64,000 nt of DNA. Origin: Haloglycomyces albus DSM 45210. Lineage in GTDB: Bacteria; Actinomycetota; Actinomycetes; Mycobacteriales; Micromonosporaceae. The first letter of the stretch is position 1. Each line of letters starts with the position of its first letter. A program made the translations under genes and the position numbers. Location: positions 310,001-374,000 of the forward strand of contig NZ_AZUQ01000001.1 in NCBI RefSeq assembly GCF_000527155.1. The letters run 5' to 3'. The notes beneath the pieces were generated by a model. That model saw only the letters and a program-made list of their open reading frames with translations. It searched no databases and was not told where the DNA came from. Shown here one piece after another: positions 8,818 to 17,829 of the stretch.

Positions 8818-9519
8818 TTAGAGACCGGAGAGACGCTGGCCCGCACGCAGCACGGCCATGCCGAGGCGGTCGCCCGCGCGGCGTCCCATGCGTTCGATGG
8901 GTCCCGACACGCTGATGGCGGCGACGACGCGTCCGGTCTTGTCGCGAATGGGGGCCGAGACGCTGGCGACTCCGGCTTCCCGCTCGGCGACCGACTGTGC
9001 GAACCCCCGACGACGCACTTCGGCGAGCGCCTTGGAGCTGAAGCGGCATTTGGGCAGGAGGGGGAGGATCGCTTCGGGCGGTTCCCAGGCGAGGAGGACT
9101 TGGGCGCCGGATCCTGCGGTCATGGGGAGCACGGAGCCGACCGGGACGGTGTCGCGGAGGCCGGAGGCGCGTTCGGCGGCGAGGACGCAGATGCGTTCGT
9201 CGGCGCGGCGCCGGTAGAGCTGGGTGGATTCTCCGGTTTGGTCGCGGAGGACGTTGAGGACGGGTTCGGCGCTGGCCAGCAGGATGTCGGCGCTGGCTCC
9301 GGCCAGTTCGCCGAGTTTGACGCCGGGTCTCCAGCGACCTTCGTTGTCGCGTTGGAGGATGTCGTGGGCTTCTAGGGCTTGGGCCAACCGGTGTGCGGTG
9401 GCGCGGGGTAGTCCGGTGTCGTGGACGAGCTCGGCCAAGGAGGCTCCTTTGGCGCTGGCTTCGAGGATGAGGACCGCCTTGTCGAGCACTCCGACACCAC
9501 TGATATTATCTGGTCTCAC
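8818..9519 (-). CDS. IclR family regulator (NdgR/LtbR-like)
   Basis: 233 aa. An N-terminal winged helix (residues 8-65, with LAELVHDTGLPRATAHRLAQAL) is followed by an IclR effector-binding domain with AGSGAQVLLAWEPPEA and the C-terminal SVSAPIRDKTGRVVAAISVSGP. It lies head to head with leuC, 40 bases apart. In actinomycetes the IclR regulator in exactly this position (NdgR in Streptomyces, LtbR in Corynebacterium) controls leuCD and other amino-acid genes, so the same job is inferred here. The short shared intergenic region must hold both promoters and the operator. Confidence 0.88.
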   Translation of the reverse strand: MRPDNISGVGVLDKAVLILEASAKGASLAELVHDTGLPRATAHRLAQALEAHDILQRDNEGRWRPGVKLGELAGASADILLASAEPVLNVLRDQTGESTQLYRRRADERICVLAAERASGLRDTVPVGSVLPMTAGSGAQVLLAWEPPEAILPLLPKCRFSSKALAEVRRRGFAQSVAEREAGVASVSAPIRDKTGRVVAAISVSGPIERMGRRAGDRLGMAVLRAGQRLSGL

Positions 9520-9559
9520 GAGATGAACGATACCTCCCAGGATTTGAGATACACAAAGA

Positions 9560-10999
9560 TTGGCAGTTGAAATGTCTAGTACATCACACGTTGGGATGCG
9601 GTCGGGTCCAATGACTCTGGCCGAAAAGATCTGGGCCGACCACGTGGTGAGCTCCGCCGCCGGCCAACCCGACCTTCTCTACATCGATCTACACCTCCTG
9701 CACGAGGTGACCAGTCCGCAGGCTTTCGACGGGCTGCGACAGGAGGGGCGTCGGGTCCGTCGCACCGACCTCACCATCGCGACCGAGGACCACAACACGC
9801 CGACTGACAATCTGTTCACCATTTCCGATCCCACCAGTCGCAAACAGGTCGACACCCTGCGCGCCAACTGTGAGGAGTTCGGTGTCCGGCTGCATCCGCT
9901 GGGCGACGAGGAGCAGGGCGTCGTCCACGTGGTGGGTCCGCAGCTGGGCCTGACCCAGCCGGGCACGACCGTGGTGTGCGGCGATTCCCACACCTCCACG
10001 CACGGTGCGTTCGGAGCCGTCGCCTTCGGTATCGGCACCTCCGAAGTCGAGCACGTCCTGGCCACTCAGACGCTGCCGCAGTCGACGCCCAAGACCATGG
10101 CCGTCACCGTCAACGGCTCCCTTCCCGACGGAGTGAGCCCGAAGGACCTTATTCTGGCCGTCATCGCGCGCGCCGGAACCGGCGGCGGCAAGGGCCACAT
10201 CGTCGAATATCGCGGTCAGGCCATCGAGGAGATGTCCATGGAAGGCCGCATGACGGTATGCAACATGAGCATCGAGTGGGGCGCCAAGGCCGGGCTCATC
10301 GCCCCCGACGAGACGACCTTCGCCTATCTCAAGGACAAACCGAACGCCCCGCAGGGAACCGACTGGGACGCGGCGGTGGAGTACTGGCGTGGACTGCACA
10401 CCGATGCCGACGCCGAGTTCGACCACGAGATCGTCATCGACGCCACGGAACTGTCCCCGTACGTCACCTGGGGTACCAACCCCGGACAAGGGGCGCCGCT
10501 GAACTCGACGGTGCCGTCGCCGGAGGACTTCGACGACGCGGATGAGCGCGAGGCGACTCGAAAGGCTCTGGACTACATGGACTTGACGGCTGGTCAGGTC
10601 CTGCGTGACGTGGGAGTGAACGTGGTGTTCCTGGGTTCGTGCACCAACGGCCGTATCGAAGACCTCCGCACGGCCGCCGCGATGATCGAGGGACGGTCCG
10701 TCGCCGACGGCGTCCGCATGCTGGTGGTTCCGGGTTCGGCTCGGGTTCGCGCCCAGGCCGAATCGGAGGGCCTGGATCAGGTGTTCACCAAGGCCGGGGC
10801 GGAATGGCGTTTCGCCGGTTGTTCCATGTGTCTGGGGATGAATCCCGACCAGCTCAGCGCCGGGGAGCGTGCGGCCTCCACGTCCAACCGCAATTTCGAG
10901 GGCCGGCAAGGCAAGGGCGGTCGCACGCACCTGGTGTCGCCGGCCGTCGCCGCCGCCACCGCCGTCCGGGGCACCCTGTCGTCCCCCGCCGATCTTTAG
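9560..10999 (+). CDS. leuC: 3-isopropylmalate dehydratase large subunit
   Basis: 479 aa including a possible N-terminal extension; the TTG at 9560 is the furthest start, and the family core begins at [13 protein letters not shown] (9611). LeuC binds a 4Fe-4S cluster and, with LeuD, isomerises 2- to 3-isopropylmalate in leucine synthesis. The cluster cysteines are visible in FLGSCTNGR (near residue 360) and [12 protein letters not shown] (near residue 420), with [12 protein letters not shown] near 142. leuD follows 11 bases downstream. Confidence 0.96.
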   Translation: MAVEMSSTSHVGMRSGPMTLAEKIWADHVVSSAAGQPDLLYIDLHLLHEVTSPQAFDGLRQEGRRVRRTDLTIATEDHNTPTDNLFTISDPTSRKQVDTLRANCEEFGVRLHPLGDEEQGVVHVVGPQLGLTQPGTTVVCGDSHTSTHGAFGAVAFGIGTSEVEHVLATQTLPQSTPKTMAVTVNGSLPDGVSPKDLILAVIARAGTGGGKGHIVEYRGQAIEEMSMEGRMTVCNMSIEWGAKAGLIAPDETTFAYLKDKPNAPQGTDWDAAVEYWRGLHTDADAEFDHEIVIDATELSPYVTWGTNPGQGAPLNSTVPSPEDFDDADEREATRKALDYMDLTAGQVLRDVGVNVVFLGSCTNGRIEDLRTAAAMIEGRSVADGVRMLVVPGSARVRAQAESEGLDQVFTKAGAEWRFAGCSMCLGMNPDQLSAGERAASTSNRNFEGRQGKGGRTHLVSPAVAAATAVRGTLSSPADL

Positions 11000-11010
11000 G
11001 AGAGGAAACC

Positions 11011-11628
11011 ATGGCTCAGAGCAATTCCAAGGGCTTCCGGGTCCACACCGGAGCGGGCGCGCCGCTGCGGTATTCGAACGTCGACACCGACCAGATCATT
11101 CCGTCGGTGTATCTCAAGCGGGTCACCAAAACCGGCTTCGCCGACGCCCTGTTCGCCGAATGGCGCGAGCAGGAGGACTTCGTATTGAACGACGCCACCT
11201 ATCAGGACGCGTCGATCCTGGTCGCGGGTACTGAATTCGGCACCGGGTCCTCGCGGGAGCACGCCGTGTGGGCCTTGAAGGACGGCGGTTTCGCCGTCGT
11301 CATCGCACCGCGTTTCGGCGATATCTTCCGCAACAACAGTTTGAAGAACGGCTTGCTGACAATTGAACTCCCCTATGCCGACGTCGAACAACTCTGGGAC
11401 GCGATAGAGGACAAACCAGACACTCAGATCATCGTCGATCTGGAACGCCAACGGGTCGAATATGCCGATACGGCAGTGGAGTTCGAATTCGATGAATTCT
11501 CTCGATGGCGTTTGTTGGAAGGGCTCGACGATATCGCTTTGACTCTGCGGAGTGAATCTCTGATAGCGGAGTACGAATTGCGTCGTCCCACTTGGAAACC
11601 ACGTACCCAAGCTGCGGCGCACGATTAA
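11011..11628 (+). CDS. leuD: 3-isopropylmalate dehydratase small subunit
   Basis: 205 aa from the ATG at 11011, preceded by TAGGAGAGGAAACC; longer in-frame extensions run into leuC and are rejected. The swivelling aconitase-type domain is clear: NVDTDQIIPSVYLKRV near residue 23-38 and FGTGSSREHAVWAL near residue 73-86. It forms the heterodimer with LeuC for leucine biosynthesis. A strong intrinsic terminator follows at 11691-11734. Confidence 0.96.
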   Translation: MAQSNSKGFRVHTGAGAPLRYSNVDTDQIIPSVYLKRVTKTGFADALFAEWREQEDFVLNDATYQDASILVAGTEFGTGSSREHAVWALKDGGFAVVIAPRFGDIFRNNSLKNGLLTIELPYADVEQLWDAIEDKPDTQIIVDLERQRVEYADTAVEFEFDEFSRWRLLEGLDDIALTLRSESLIAEYELRRPTWKPRTQAAAHD

Positions 11629-11690
11629 CGTCGCCCTCCCGAACGGTTCGCCTAAGCGCCACTGTTAATCCACACAGTCGCTCGCATATC

Positions 11691-11734
11691 AGCGCCCCGC
11701 GAAGCTTCAATCGGCTTCGCGGGGCGCTGTTTTT
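11691..11734 (+). terminator. Rho-independent terminator of leuCD
   Basis: A perfect 15-bp stem, AGCGCCCCGCGAAGC (11691-11705) with its complement at 11714-11728, has an 8-base loop and is followed by GTTTTT. It lies 62 bases after leuD. Confidence 0.9.
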
Positions 11735-11909
11735 ACGACTGTGCGCTCCGAGTTTCCGACTCTGAAGCCCTAAATAGAGAGCGCTCATAAAAAAATCCTT
11801 GCGACACAGAGGGTTTTTTCACCGAAACAGTTGCATCCTGTTTCAAAAAGGAATAACGTGCGATTAACAGCCTGAGTAATATAAGCAACCACAATGGGAG
11901 GAAAGCTTC

Positions 11910-12383
11910 GTGAACAAGGCAGAGTTTGTTGAACGGATCGCCTCACGGACAGGCGAGCGTCAACAGGTCAAGGAGATCGTCGACGTCGCGATCGATGAAA
12001 TCCAACGCGCGGTGGTAAAAGGCGAAAAGGTATCGTTCGCGGGATTCGGGGTATTCGAAAAACGCAAGCGAGCCGCCCGTATGGCGCGTAATCCTCGCAC
12101 CGGTGAAGCCGTGCGAGTCAAGAAAACCGTTGTTCCCGCCTTCCGTCCCGGAACCGGGTTCAAAGAGCTCGTCACCGGAAAACGTAAACTGCCTAAACTG
12201 GCAAAAAGGACGGCCAAGAAGGCCGCGAAGAAAACCACTCGCGCGGCCGCCGGTACCACTTCACGTAAAAAGGTAGCTACGAGCCGCGTCGCCAAGAAGG
12301 CCGCGAAAAAGACAGCACGTAAGTCAACCGCGCGGAAAGCCGCCGCTAAAAAAGCGACTCGCCGTACCACGCGTCGGAAGTAG
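11910..12383 (+). CDS. hupB: HU-family histone-like protein with basic tail
   Basis: 157 aa. Residues 1-90 are the HU fold (MNKAEFVERIASRTG, VSFAGFGVFEKRKRAARMARNPRTGEAVRV, VPAFRPGTGFKELV). Residues 95-157 are a Lys/Ala/Arg-rich tail with repeated KKAAKK and TARK units like those of mycobacterial HupB and streptomycete HupS. The protein bends and compacts the nucleoid, and the tail adds histone-H1-like binding. Position between leuCD and the mutT1-like gene matches the mycobacterial order. The start is a GTG after GGAGG. An imperfect hairpin terminator follows. Confidence 0.95.
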   Translation: MNKAEFVERIASRTGERQQVKEIVDVAIDEIQRAVVKGEKVSFAGFGVFEKRKRAARMARNPRTGEAVRVKKTVVPAFRPGTGFKELVTGKRKLPKLAKRTAKKAAKKTTRAAAGTTSRKKVATSRVAKKAAKKTARKSTARKAAAKKATRRTTRRK

Positions 12384-12403
12384 ACAGTTGAGAGCTGTAG
12401 CCG

Positions 12404-12438
12404 AATAGGGTCCTCGCAAATGACGTGAGGGCCCTATT
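12404..12438 (+). terminator. Hairpin after hupB
   Basis: AATAGGGTCCTCGC (12404-12417) can pair with GTGAGGGCCCTATT (12425-12438), 14 positions with two mismatched or wobble pairs and a 7-base loop. It probably ends hupB transcription; the T-run is short. Confidence 0.6.
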
Positions 12439-12641
12439 TCGCGCCCACAATCCCCTCGTCATCCACACTCCCGTGTGAATTATCGGTATTTTACGCTTCG
12501 GTAATGCCGTCATCATTCATTCCGTATTTCCCCGGAAACGAACATAGAACGGTAAGGGGACTTATTCAAAAATGTCTCCAACCGTTCTGCAATACCAATT
12601 AATGCGACACGCCGTGTCGATTCCGGTCCCCACCGTCAGAT

Positions 12642-13529
12642 CTACAGGCGCTCCACCGCGACCAAGGTACTGTCGTGAAACGACAACACCCATGCCTGGC
12701 CTTGCCGGGTGGAGACGTCGCTGACGGCGACACCGTCTTCATCCGACAGAATCGCGATGGAGTCGGCGATCGTGCTTTCCTCCGCCCCGATAACGGCACA
12801 GCCAGGGGTGGTGGCGAACTGCCGCAGGCGTTGCGTCGAACGTTCCGGGTTACGTTCATGCGCTTCGGCGTCGAAGATTCCGTCGCCCAACAGGTTCAAC
12901 CCCGCCGCTGAAGCGACCGGCTCGACCGTTTGCACAACCGCACGCGCCGAGGCCGAATAGGCTCGATCGGGCTGATACAGCGACACCAATCCGGCCAGCC
13001 GTACCGCCTGACGTTGCCCCGCTTCGCTCAATGGCGCAGTCACCATCGGACGTCGGTCGTCCTGGTCCATCTCGGCGGGTGCGGCGACGATCAAGGTCGA
13101 CGTGATCGTCGGCAGCTCAGCGAAACTCCGCAACGCCTGTTGATCGCGGGGACGGTCCAACTTCTCCACCGCCTGATCCAGCGGCAACCACCGGCGTTCA
13201 CCGATCTCTTCATTGGCGCTGAATCCCGCCTCGGGCTTATCAGTGCGCATTGACCAGAAGTCAACACTCTTGTGCACATCCCCGTCGGAATTCGGCAGTA
13301 CATATCGGGCCGAACACAACCAAGCCTGGGGTATCGGCGGAACGCCCGTCTCTTCTTCAACTTCCCGGCAGGCGGCGATCAACAACGGCTCGTCGGCTTC
13401 CAGTTTTCCCTTGGGCAACGACCAGTTGCCTACACTCGGACGCCAAATCGCGGCCACTTCGACCCCGTCGGCAGCCGGTCGCCAGAGAACCCCACCCGCA
13501 GCGGCGACATTTCGTGGTTCAGGTCTCAC
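12642..13529 (-). CDS. MutT1-like Nudix protein with degenerate phosphatase domain
   Basis: 295 aa. The N-terminal Nudix domain (residues 5-135) has an intact Nudix box, GKLEADEPLLIAACREVEEE starting near residue 41. The C-terminal half aligns with the histidine-phosphatase domain of mycobacterial MutT1, which hydrolyses 8-oxo-(d)GTP and diadenosine polyphosphates. The catalytic RHG motif is not present, however: the equivalent strand reads TLIVAAPAEMD, and the later His strand reads CAVIGAEES. The Nudix activity is therefore probably kept and the phosphatase activity probably lost. It is convergent with hupB, as in mycobacteria, although the usual neighbour ppk is missing. Confidence 0.88.
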   Translation of the reverse strand: MRPEPRNVAAAGGVLWRPAADGVEVAAIWRPSVGNWSLPKGKLEADEPLLIAACREVEEETGVPPIPQAWLCSARYVLPNSDGDVHKSVDFWSMRTDKPEAGFSANEEIGERRWLPLDQAVEKLDRPRDQQALRSFAELPTITSTLIVAAPAEMDQDDRRPMVTAPLSEAGQRQAVRLAGLVSLYQPDRAYSASARAVVQTVEPVASAAGLNLLGDGIFDAEAHERNPERSTQRLRQFATTPGCAVIGAEESTIADSIAILSDEDGVAVSDVSTRQGQAWVLSFHDSTLVAVERL

Positions 13530-13736
13530 AAGGACACATTATTCCTTGTAATACGCCTATTGTCGAGAACCCGGGAGAGCAAATTCTGTTCCACACCGCG
13601 AGCTACCCGGTCACTCCGGGGCGAAACCACCTCTCCGGTGCCCTGTTTCAGGACGACGGACACGGTTGCGCCCCTCTGCCGTACCGATGGGCATTGGCGA
13701 TGAGGGGCGTACCGGGCAGTCGTCGTCTGGGCCGTA

Positions 13737-13949
13737 CTAGCGGATCTGCTTGCGATCCCCTCCGGTGAGGGTGTCCTTCGCCTTCCAACCCAGGAAGACC
13801 AAACCACCCACGATCGCCACGAAGAACACGGCCTTGAGGAGGAAGGCGATCACGGTCCCGAAGAACCCTAGGATTTGGAATACCAGCCATACCGCGACGA
13901 GCGCACCACCGGCCAGGGCGGCGAGCCACCCGAACAAACGCCAATTCAT
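13737..13949 (-). CDS. Small membrane protein
   Basis: 70 aa with two hydrophobic helices (residues 5-28 and 33-56) and a basic tail ending GGDRKQIR. No family is recognised. The gene lies alone between the mutT1-like gene and a region of repeated TGATGTCAATT motifs that may control it. Confidence 0.6.
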   Translation of the reverse strand: MNWRLFGWLAALAGGALVAVWLVFQILGFFGTVIAFLLKAVFFVAIVGGLVFLGWKAKDTLTGGDRKQIR

Positions 13950-14257
13950 TGCGTTACTCCAGAACAGTCGAATAGAAATTTGATGTCAATTTGACTCTAT
14001 GATGACATCATTGATGTCAATTGGCAAGCACCCCTGCTCAGGACTCCCACCCACGGGGCGTTCACCGCTGAAGCCCAGACTAGTGGGGACCGCGAAACAC
14101 CGGCAAGCGTCGAACGACCCCAGGGCAGACGAAACACAGGAGACGAGCCGCGCCAAGGAGCGTGCGAGAATCGACTCAATCCGCCCGCGAGTACGACTCG
14201 ACTCCACGGCGGCCAGTACAGTTTCATTTGACCGATCACAAACCACGAGGAGGCCGT
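13950..14257. other. Intergenic region between divergent genes
   Basis: About 300 bases separate the small membrane protein gene (-) from the acyltransferase gene (+). Apart from the repeat cluster at 13981-14022 and a GAGGAGG ribosome binding site at 14247-14253, no feature is evident. Reading frames here have no protein-like composition. Confidence 0.5.
13981..14022. promoter_or_regulatory. Repeated TGATGTCAATT motif with central palindrome
   Basis: TGATGTCAATT occurs at 13981-13991 and again at 14012-14022, 31 bases apart (about three helical turns). The perfect palindrome ATGATGACATCAT (13999-14011) lies between them. On the minus strand each direct copy contains TTGACA. It lies directly upstream of the small membrane protein gene and looks like an operator or promoter. 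Confidence 0.45.
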
Positions 14258-15049
14258 ATGCCTGCTGATCCCGTCGTCTACACGGGCCGACGCAAAGGTG
14301 GAGATAAATACACCTTCGCGCTCAACGCCGTGGGTGCCGTCATCAAAAGCGGCCTCAACATTCTGACCAAGCGCGACTGGCGCGGCGTGGCGAACGTCCC
14401 CCTCCAAGGCCCGGTCATCTTCGTCGGCAACCACTACAGCCACTTCGACCCCCTACCGCTGGCACATTTCCTCTACAACGCCGGACGGCACCCCCACTTC
14501 CTCCTCAAAAACAGCATCATCGAAGTTCCCGTCGCCGGTCCCTTGATCAAAGCCACCGGCCAAATCCCCGTCTACCGCGGCAGCAAGAGCGCCGCCGAAT
14601 CACTCCGCGCCGCCATCGCCATGCTCGAATCCGGCGGACCGGTCATCATCTATCCCGAAGGAACCACCTCCAAAGACCCCGACCGCTGGCCCATGCGCGG
14701 CAAAACGGGAGTGGCCCGCCTGGCATTGGAGACCGGCGCCCCCGTCGTCCCGATCGCACAGTGGGGTTCGCAGGCGATCTTCGACCCGCTCGCCAAGAAG
14801 GGCAAGTTCCGCTTCGGCCTGCGCAAACAGGTTATCGTCTCGGCGGGCAAAGAGGTCAACCTGGACGCCTGGCGTGGACGCGACGACCTCAGCAACAGCG
14901 ACCTACAGGACATGAGCAACCACATCATGGAAGCCGTCCGCGATGAGCTTGCCTCCATTCGCGGCGAAGAGGCTCCACCACCCCTCTATGATCGACACCG
15001 CGATCGTAAAAGCCAGGTACGAGACGAGGAAAGTGAGACTGGGGAATGA
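14258..15049 (+). CDS. 1-acyl-glycerol-3-phosphate acyltransferase family protein
   Basis: 263 aa from the ATG at 14258 behind GAGGAGG. The PlsC-type acyltransferase motifs are present: [10 protein letters not shown] (HX4D catalytic motif) near residue 60, GQIPVYRG near 100 and [10 protein letters not shown] near 130. The family transfers an acyl group to lysophosphatidate at the membrane. The stop overlaps the gpsA start (ATGA), which fits glycerophospholipid synthesis because gpsA supplies sn-glycerol-3-phosphate. In mycobacteria this slot near gpsA holds cofC/fbiD instead. Confidence 0.9.
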   Translation: MPADPVVYTGRRKGGDKYTFALNAVGAVIKSGLNILTKRDWRGVANVPLQGPVIFVGNHYSHFDPLPLAHFLYNAGRHPHFLLKNSIIEVPVAGPLIKATGQIPVYRGSKSAAESLRAAIAMLESGGPVIIYPEGTTSKDPDRWPMRGKTGVARLALETGAPVVPIAQWGSQAIFDPLAKKGKFRFGLRKQVIVSAGKEVNLDAWRGRDDLSNSDLQDMSNHIMEAVRDELASIRGEEAPPPLYDRHRDRKSQVRDEESETGE

Positions 15050-16071
15050 GAGCAGCCGTCATGGGAGCCGGTTCGTGGGGTACCGTCTTCGCCAAGATCA
15101 TGGCCGACGCCGGGGTCGACACCCGCATCTGGGCACGACGACCGCATGTGGCCGACGGCATCAACACCCAGCGACGTAATCCGGACTACTTCCCCGACAT
15201 CGCTCTGCCCGAACACGTCACCGCGGACGTGGACGCCGCGACCGTCCTGGACGGGGCCGACATCGTCGTGCTGGCCGTCCCCAGCCAAACCCTGAGCACC
15301 AACCTTCCCGCATGGAACGGCCACATCGACTCCGACGCCACGGTCGTCAGCCTCATGAAAGGCATCGAGCTGGGCACCCTGCGGCGCATGAGCGAAGTGA
15401 TCGCCGACGTCAGCGGCATCGCCTCCGACCGCATCGCCGTCGTGTCCGGGCCGAACCTCGCCTTGGAGATAGCCCGAGAAGAACCGACCGCCTCGGTCGT
15501 CGCCTGCCCCGACCACAAACGGGCCGTGCACTTGCAGAACGCCATCACCACCGACTACTTCCGCCCCTACACCAACACCGACGTCATCGGCTGTGAACTG
15601 GGAGGGGCCACCAAAAACGTGATCGCCCTGGCCTACGGCATGGCCACCGGCATGGGTCTGGGCGACAACACCAAAGCCACCCTGATCACCCGCGGCTTGG
15701 CCGAAACCACCCGCCTGGGTGCGCACCTCGGCGCCGACCCGGCCACCTTCGCCGGACTCGCGGGTTTGGGAGACCTGGTAGCGACCTGCATTTCCCCGCT
15801 ATCGCGCAACCACACCTTCGGCAAACAACTCGGCCTCGGATCGAGTTTGGAAGAGGCCGCCGACATCACCAAAAAGACGGCCGAGGGCGTCAAGAGCTGC
15901 CGTTCCATTCGCGACCTCGCTTCCAAAGCGGGCGTAGAGATGCCGATCTGCGAAACGGTGGAAAAGGTATGCTACGAAGGTCTCGATCCACGGACCGCCG
16001 TCGCCACCCTGATGGCGCGTGAGACCAAACCCGAATCAGAACAACTGAGGAGCCAACACAATGAACAATAA
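15046..16071 (+). CDS. gpsA: NAD(P)-dependent glycerol-3-phosphate dehydrogenase
   Basis: 341 aa. The N-terminal dinucleotide-binding motif [17 protein letters not shown] near residue 103, [10 protein letters not shown] and the catalytic-lysine motif [13 protein letters not shown] near residue 186 identify GpsA, which reduces dihydroxyacetone phosphate to sn-glycerol-3-phosphate for phospholipids. It overlaps the acyltransferase gene by 4 bp and the ddl gene by 11 bp, so the three form one operon. Confidence 0.95.
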   Translation: MRAAVMGAGSWGTVFAKIMADAGVDTRIWARRPHVADGINTQRRNPDYFPDIALPEHVTADVDAATVLDGADIVVLAVPSQTLSTNLPAWNGHIDSDATVVSLMKGIELGTLRRMSEVIADVSGIASDRIAVVSGPNLALEIAREEPTASVVACPDHKRAVHLQNAITTDYFRPYTNTDVIGCELGGATKNVIALAYGMATGMGLGDNTKATLITRGLAETTRLGAHLGADPATFAGLAGLGDLVATCISPLSRNHTFGKQLGLGSSLEEAADITKKTAEGVKSCRSIRDLASKAGVEMPICETVEKVCYEGLDPRTAVATLMARETKPESEQLRSQHNEQ

Positions 16072-17116
16072 GCCCACAGTCGCCGTGCTGTTCGGTGGCC
16101 GCAGCGTCGAACACTCGGTGTCCTGCGTATCCGGCTCCCAGGCGGCGAAGGCTCTCCGTGAGCGCGGCTATTCGGTTCGCACCATCGGCATCACCCGCTC
16201 TGGTTCGTGGTTGGACATCAATTCGGACGCCACCTTCGACATGACCGAAGACGAACTACCGGAAGTCACCGTCGCCTCCGGTACCCCCCTGTCGCTGGAG
16301 TTGGGCCCCGACGCGACCAAGCTCGCCGATGTGGTGTTCCCGATCTTCCACGGCCCCTGGGGCGAGGACGGTACGGTTCAAGGCCTGTTGGACATGGCTC
16401 AGGTGCCGTACGTCGGCTCCGGCGTGCTGTCATCGGCCGTCTGCATGGACAAGGACGTCGCCAAACGCCTCACCGAGCAGGCGGGAATCGCACAGGGCCC
16501 GTACGTGGTCGTCGGAGAGAACGAACCGGTCGACCAGGAAGCCGTCATCGCCAAACTGGGTCTGCCGTTGTTCGTCAAACCGGCACGGGCCGGTTCGTCG
16601 CTGGGGATTTCGAAAGTGACCTCGAGCGACGACCTGACCCCGGCCCTGGAGAAGGCACTGCGCACCGACCCCAAGCTGATCCTCGAGGCGGCCGTCCCGC
16701 ACGTGCGCGAAATCGAAGTGGGCGTACGCCAAGAACGCGACGGCTCCATCGTCACCGCCCACCCACTGGAGGTACTGGAACAGAACGAGGACGGCTGGTT
16801 CGACTTCGACGCGAAATACCTGGGCAGCTCGGAACCGTTCAACCTGAAGCCCGAATTCACCTTCATCACCGTCGAAGAGATCCAGAAAACCGCCGAACAG
16901 GTATTCCGCACACTCGAATGCCGCGATTACGCGCGGATCGACTTCTTCCTCACCAAGGGCGGCGAGCTCATGCTCAACGAGGTCAACACCAGCCCCGGCC
17001 TGACCCCGGTGTCGGGAGTACCGCAAGCGTTCAACGCACTGGGCGTTTCGTACGGCGAGCTCGTGGAGTCGTTCGTCCTCAACGCCGCACAGCGCGAGCC
17101 GGGAGCGCTCGCGTAA
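16061..17116 (+). CDS. ddlA: D-alanine--D-alanine ligase
   Basis: 351 aa ATP-grasp enzyme. Visible signatures are [19 protein letters not shown] at the N-terminus, [11 protein letters not shown] near residue 105, [15 protein letters not shown] near 173 and [15 protein letters not shown] near 304. It makes the D-Ala-D-Ala dipeptide of peptidoglycan precursors in the cytoplasm. The gpsA-ddl order is conserved in actinobacteria. The operon ends at a hairpin at 17171-17203. Confidence 0.95.
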   Translation: MNNKPTVAVLFGGRSVEHSVSCVSGSQAAKALRERGYSVRTIGITRSGSWLDINSDATFDMTEDELPEVTVASGTPLSLELGPDATKLADVVFPIFHGPWGEDGTVQGLLDMAQVPYVGSGVLSSAVCMDKDVAKRLTEQAGIAQGPYVVVGENEPVDQEAVIAKLGLPLFVKPARAGSSLGISKVTSSDDLTPALEKALRTDPKLILEAAVPHVREIEVGVRQERDGSIVTAHPLEVLEQNEDGWFDFDAKYLGSSEPFNLKPEFTFITVEEIQKTAEQVFRTLECRDYARIDFFLTKGGELMLNEVNTSPGLTPVSGVPQAFNALGVSYGELVESFVLNAAQREPGALA

Positions 17117-17170
17117 ATCCGCGTTCGTCTTGCTGAGCGTCGGCGGAAAACGGCAAAGGTTCTCATAGTT

Positions 17171-17203
17171 GTGGCAGCGAGCGGGAAGACCGCTCGCTGC
17201 CAC
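17171..17203 (+). terminator. Terminator after ddl
   Basis: GTGGCAGCGAGCG (17171-17183) and CGCTCGCTGCCAC (17191-17203) form a perfect 13-bp stem with a 7-base loop, 55 bases after the ddl stop. The T-run is weak (TGCGTTTAT). Confidence 0.75.
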
Positions 17204-17219
17204 TGCGTTTATCCGCCCA

Positions 17220-17274
17220 TTTAGGATTGCGGAATGTCGGTGTCGTGGAGTGCGGCAATCGCACTGGCGAACAT
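17220..17274. repeat. 55-bp direct repeat, left copy
   Basis: This segment matches 20379-20433 at 54 of 55 positions (50 consecutive identical bases, 17225-17274). Read on the minus strand it encodes the same last 17 residues and stop (MFASAIAALHDTDIPQS) as the enoyl-CoA hydratase-family gene at the right end. It marks the left boundary of the island. Confidence 0.9.
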
Positions 17275-17509
17275 GCGGCAACTCATCGCCGGCACCGCAT
17301 GAGGGAGTTCAGTTTCCCTCTGTGCATGAATCGTAAGTTGTCGCGATTGCGACTCAAGCGCACTGACAATCGTCTACCTGATTACTTTTCAGGGAACGCC
17401 CCATTCGTCTTTTATACTGGTTGGAGCGTGTTTGTTGAGGGAAACCCGATGTAAGCTATACGTCGTCGTGAACGAAATCCGGCTTGCGGCAATATACTAC
17501 AGTTTATGC

Positions 17510-17821
17510 ATGAATGATGCGTCTCTATCGGGTGCCATAAATTCTCTCCGAAACGAACTCAATGAAGCAGCCAAAGGACGCGACGACCAACTTCCCCTGT
17601 TCATACGGGAAGTGGAACTCGAACTCTCACTTCAGTACGACTCTGAAAGCAGCGCCGGCGGTGGATTGAATCTATGGAGCGTTGTATCCGCCAAAGCAAA
17701 CGAAAAGGACTCCAGCACGGCCGCTCACCGCGTCAGAATCGTCATCGATCCGCAGGCGCACAATGACCACGGCACGCCGGAACGACTGCGCCTGTCGGGC
17801 GACGACGTCATCGAGGAGTAA
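17510..17821 (+). CDS. Trypco2-domain protein
   Basis: 103 aa from the ATG at 17510. The pattern LSGAINSLRNELNEAA, then FIREVELELSLQYDSESSAGGGLNLW, then HRVRIVIDP matches the trypsin-co-occurring domain Trypco2, named for its gene neighbourhood beside trypsin-like proteases in actinobacterial conflict systems. It is a small soluble protein of unknown mechanism. The trypsin/NTPase gene starts 8 bases downstream. The GC content is clearly below that of the flanking core genes. Confidence 0.8.
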   Translation: MNDASLSGAINSLRNELNEAAKGRDDQLPLFIREVELELSLQYDSESSAGGGLNLWSVVSAKANEKDSSTAAHRVRIVIDPQAHNDHGTPERLRLSGDDVIEE

Positions 17822-17829
17822 ACACTGGT

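Larger units (their letters stand above)
17117..17509. other. Intergenic region at the left edge of the island
   Basis: This stretch holds the ddl terminator (17171-17203), the left copy of the 55-bp repeat (17220-17274) and the upstream region of the Trypco2 gene. TATACT at 17493-17498 lies 12 bases before that gene's ATG, which would fit a leaderless transcript, but no good -35 box is visible. Confidence 0.45.

Noticed and set aside
9689-10930. 413-aa frame opposite leuC
   Set aside because: Antisense to leuC, whose iron-sulfur and substrate motifs are intact.
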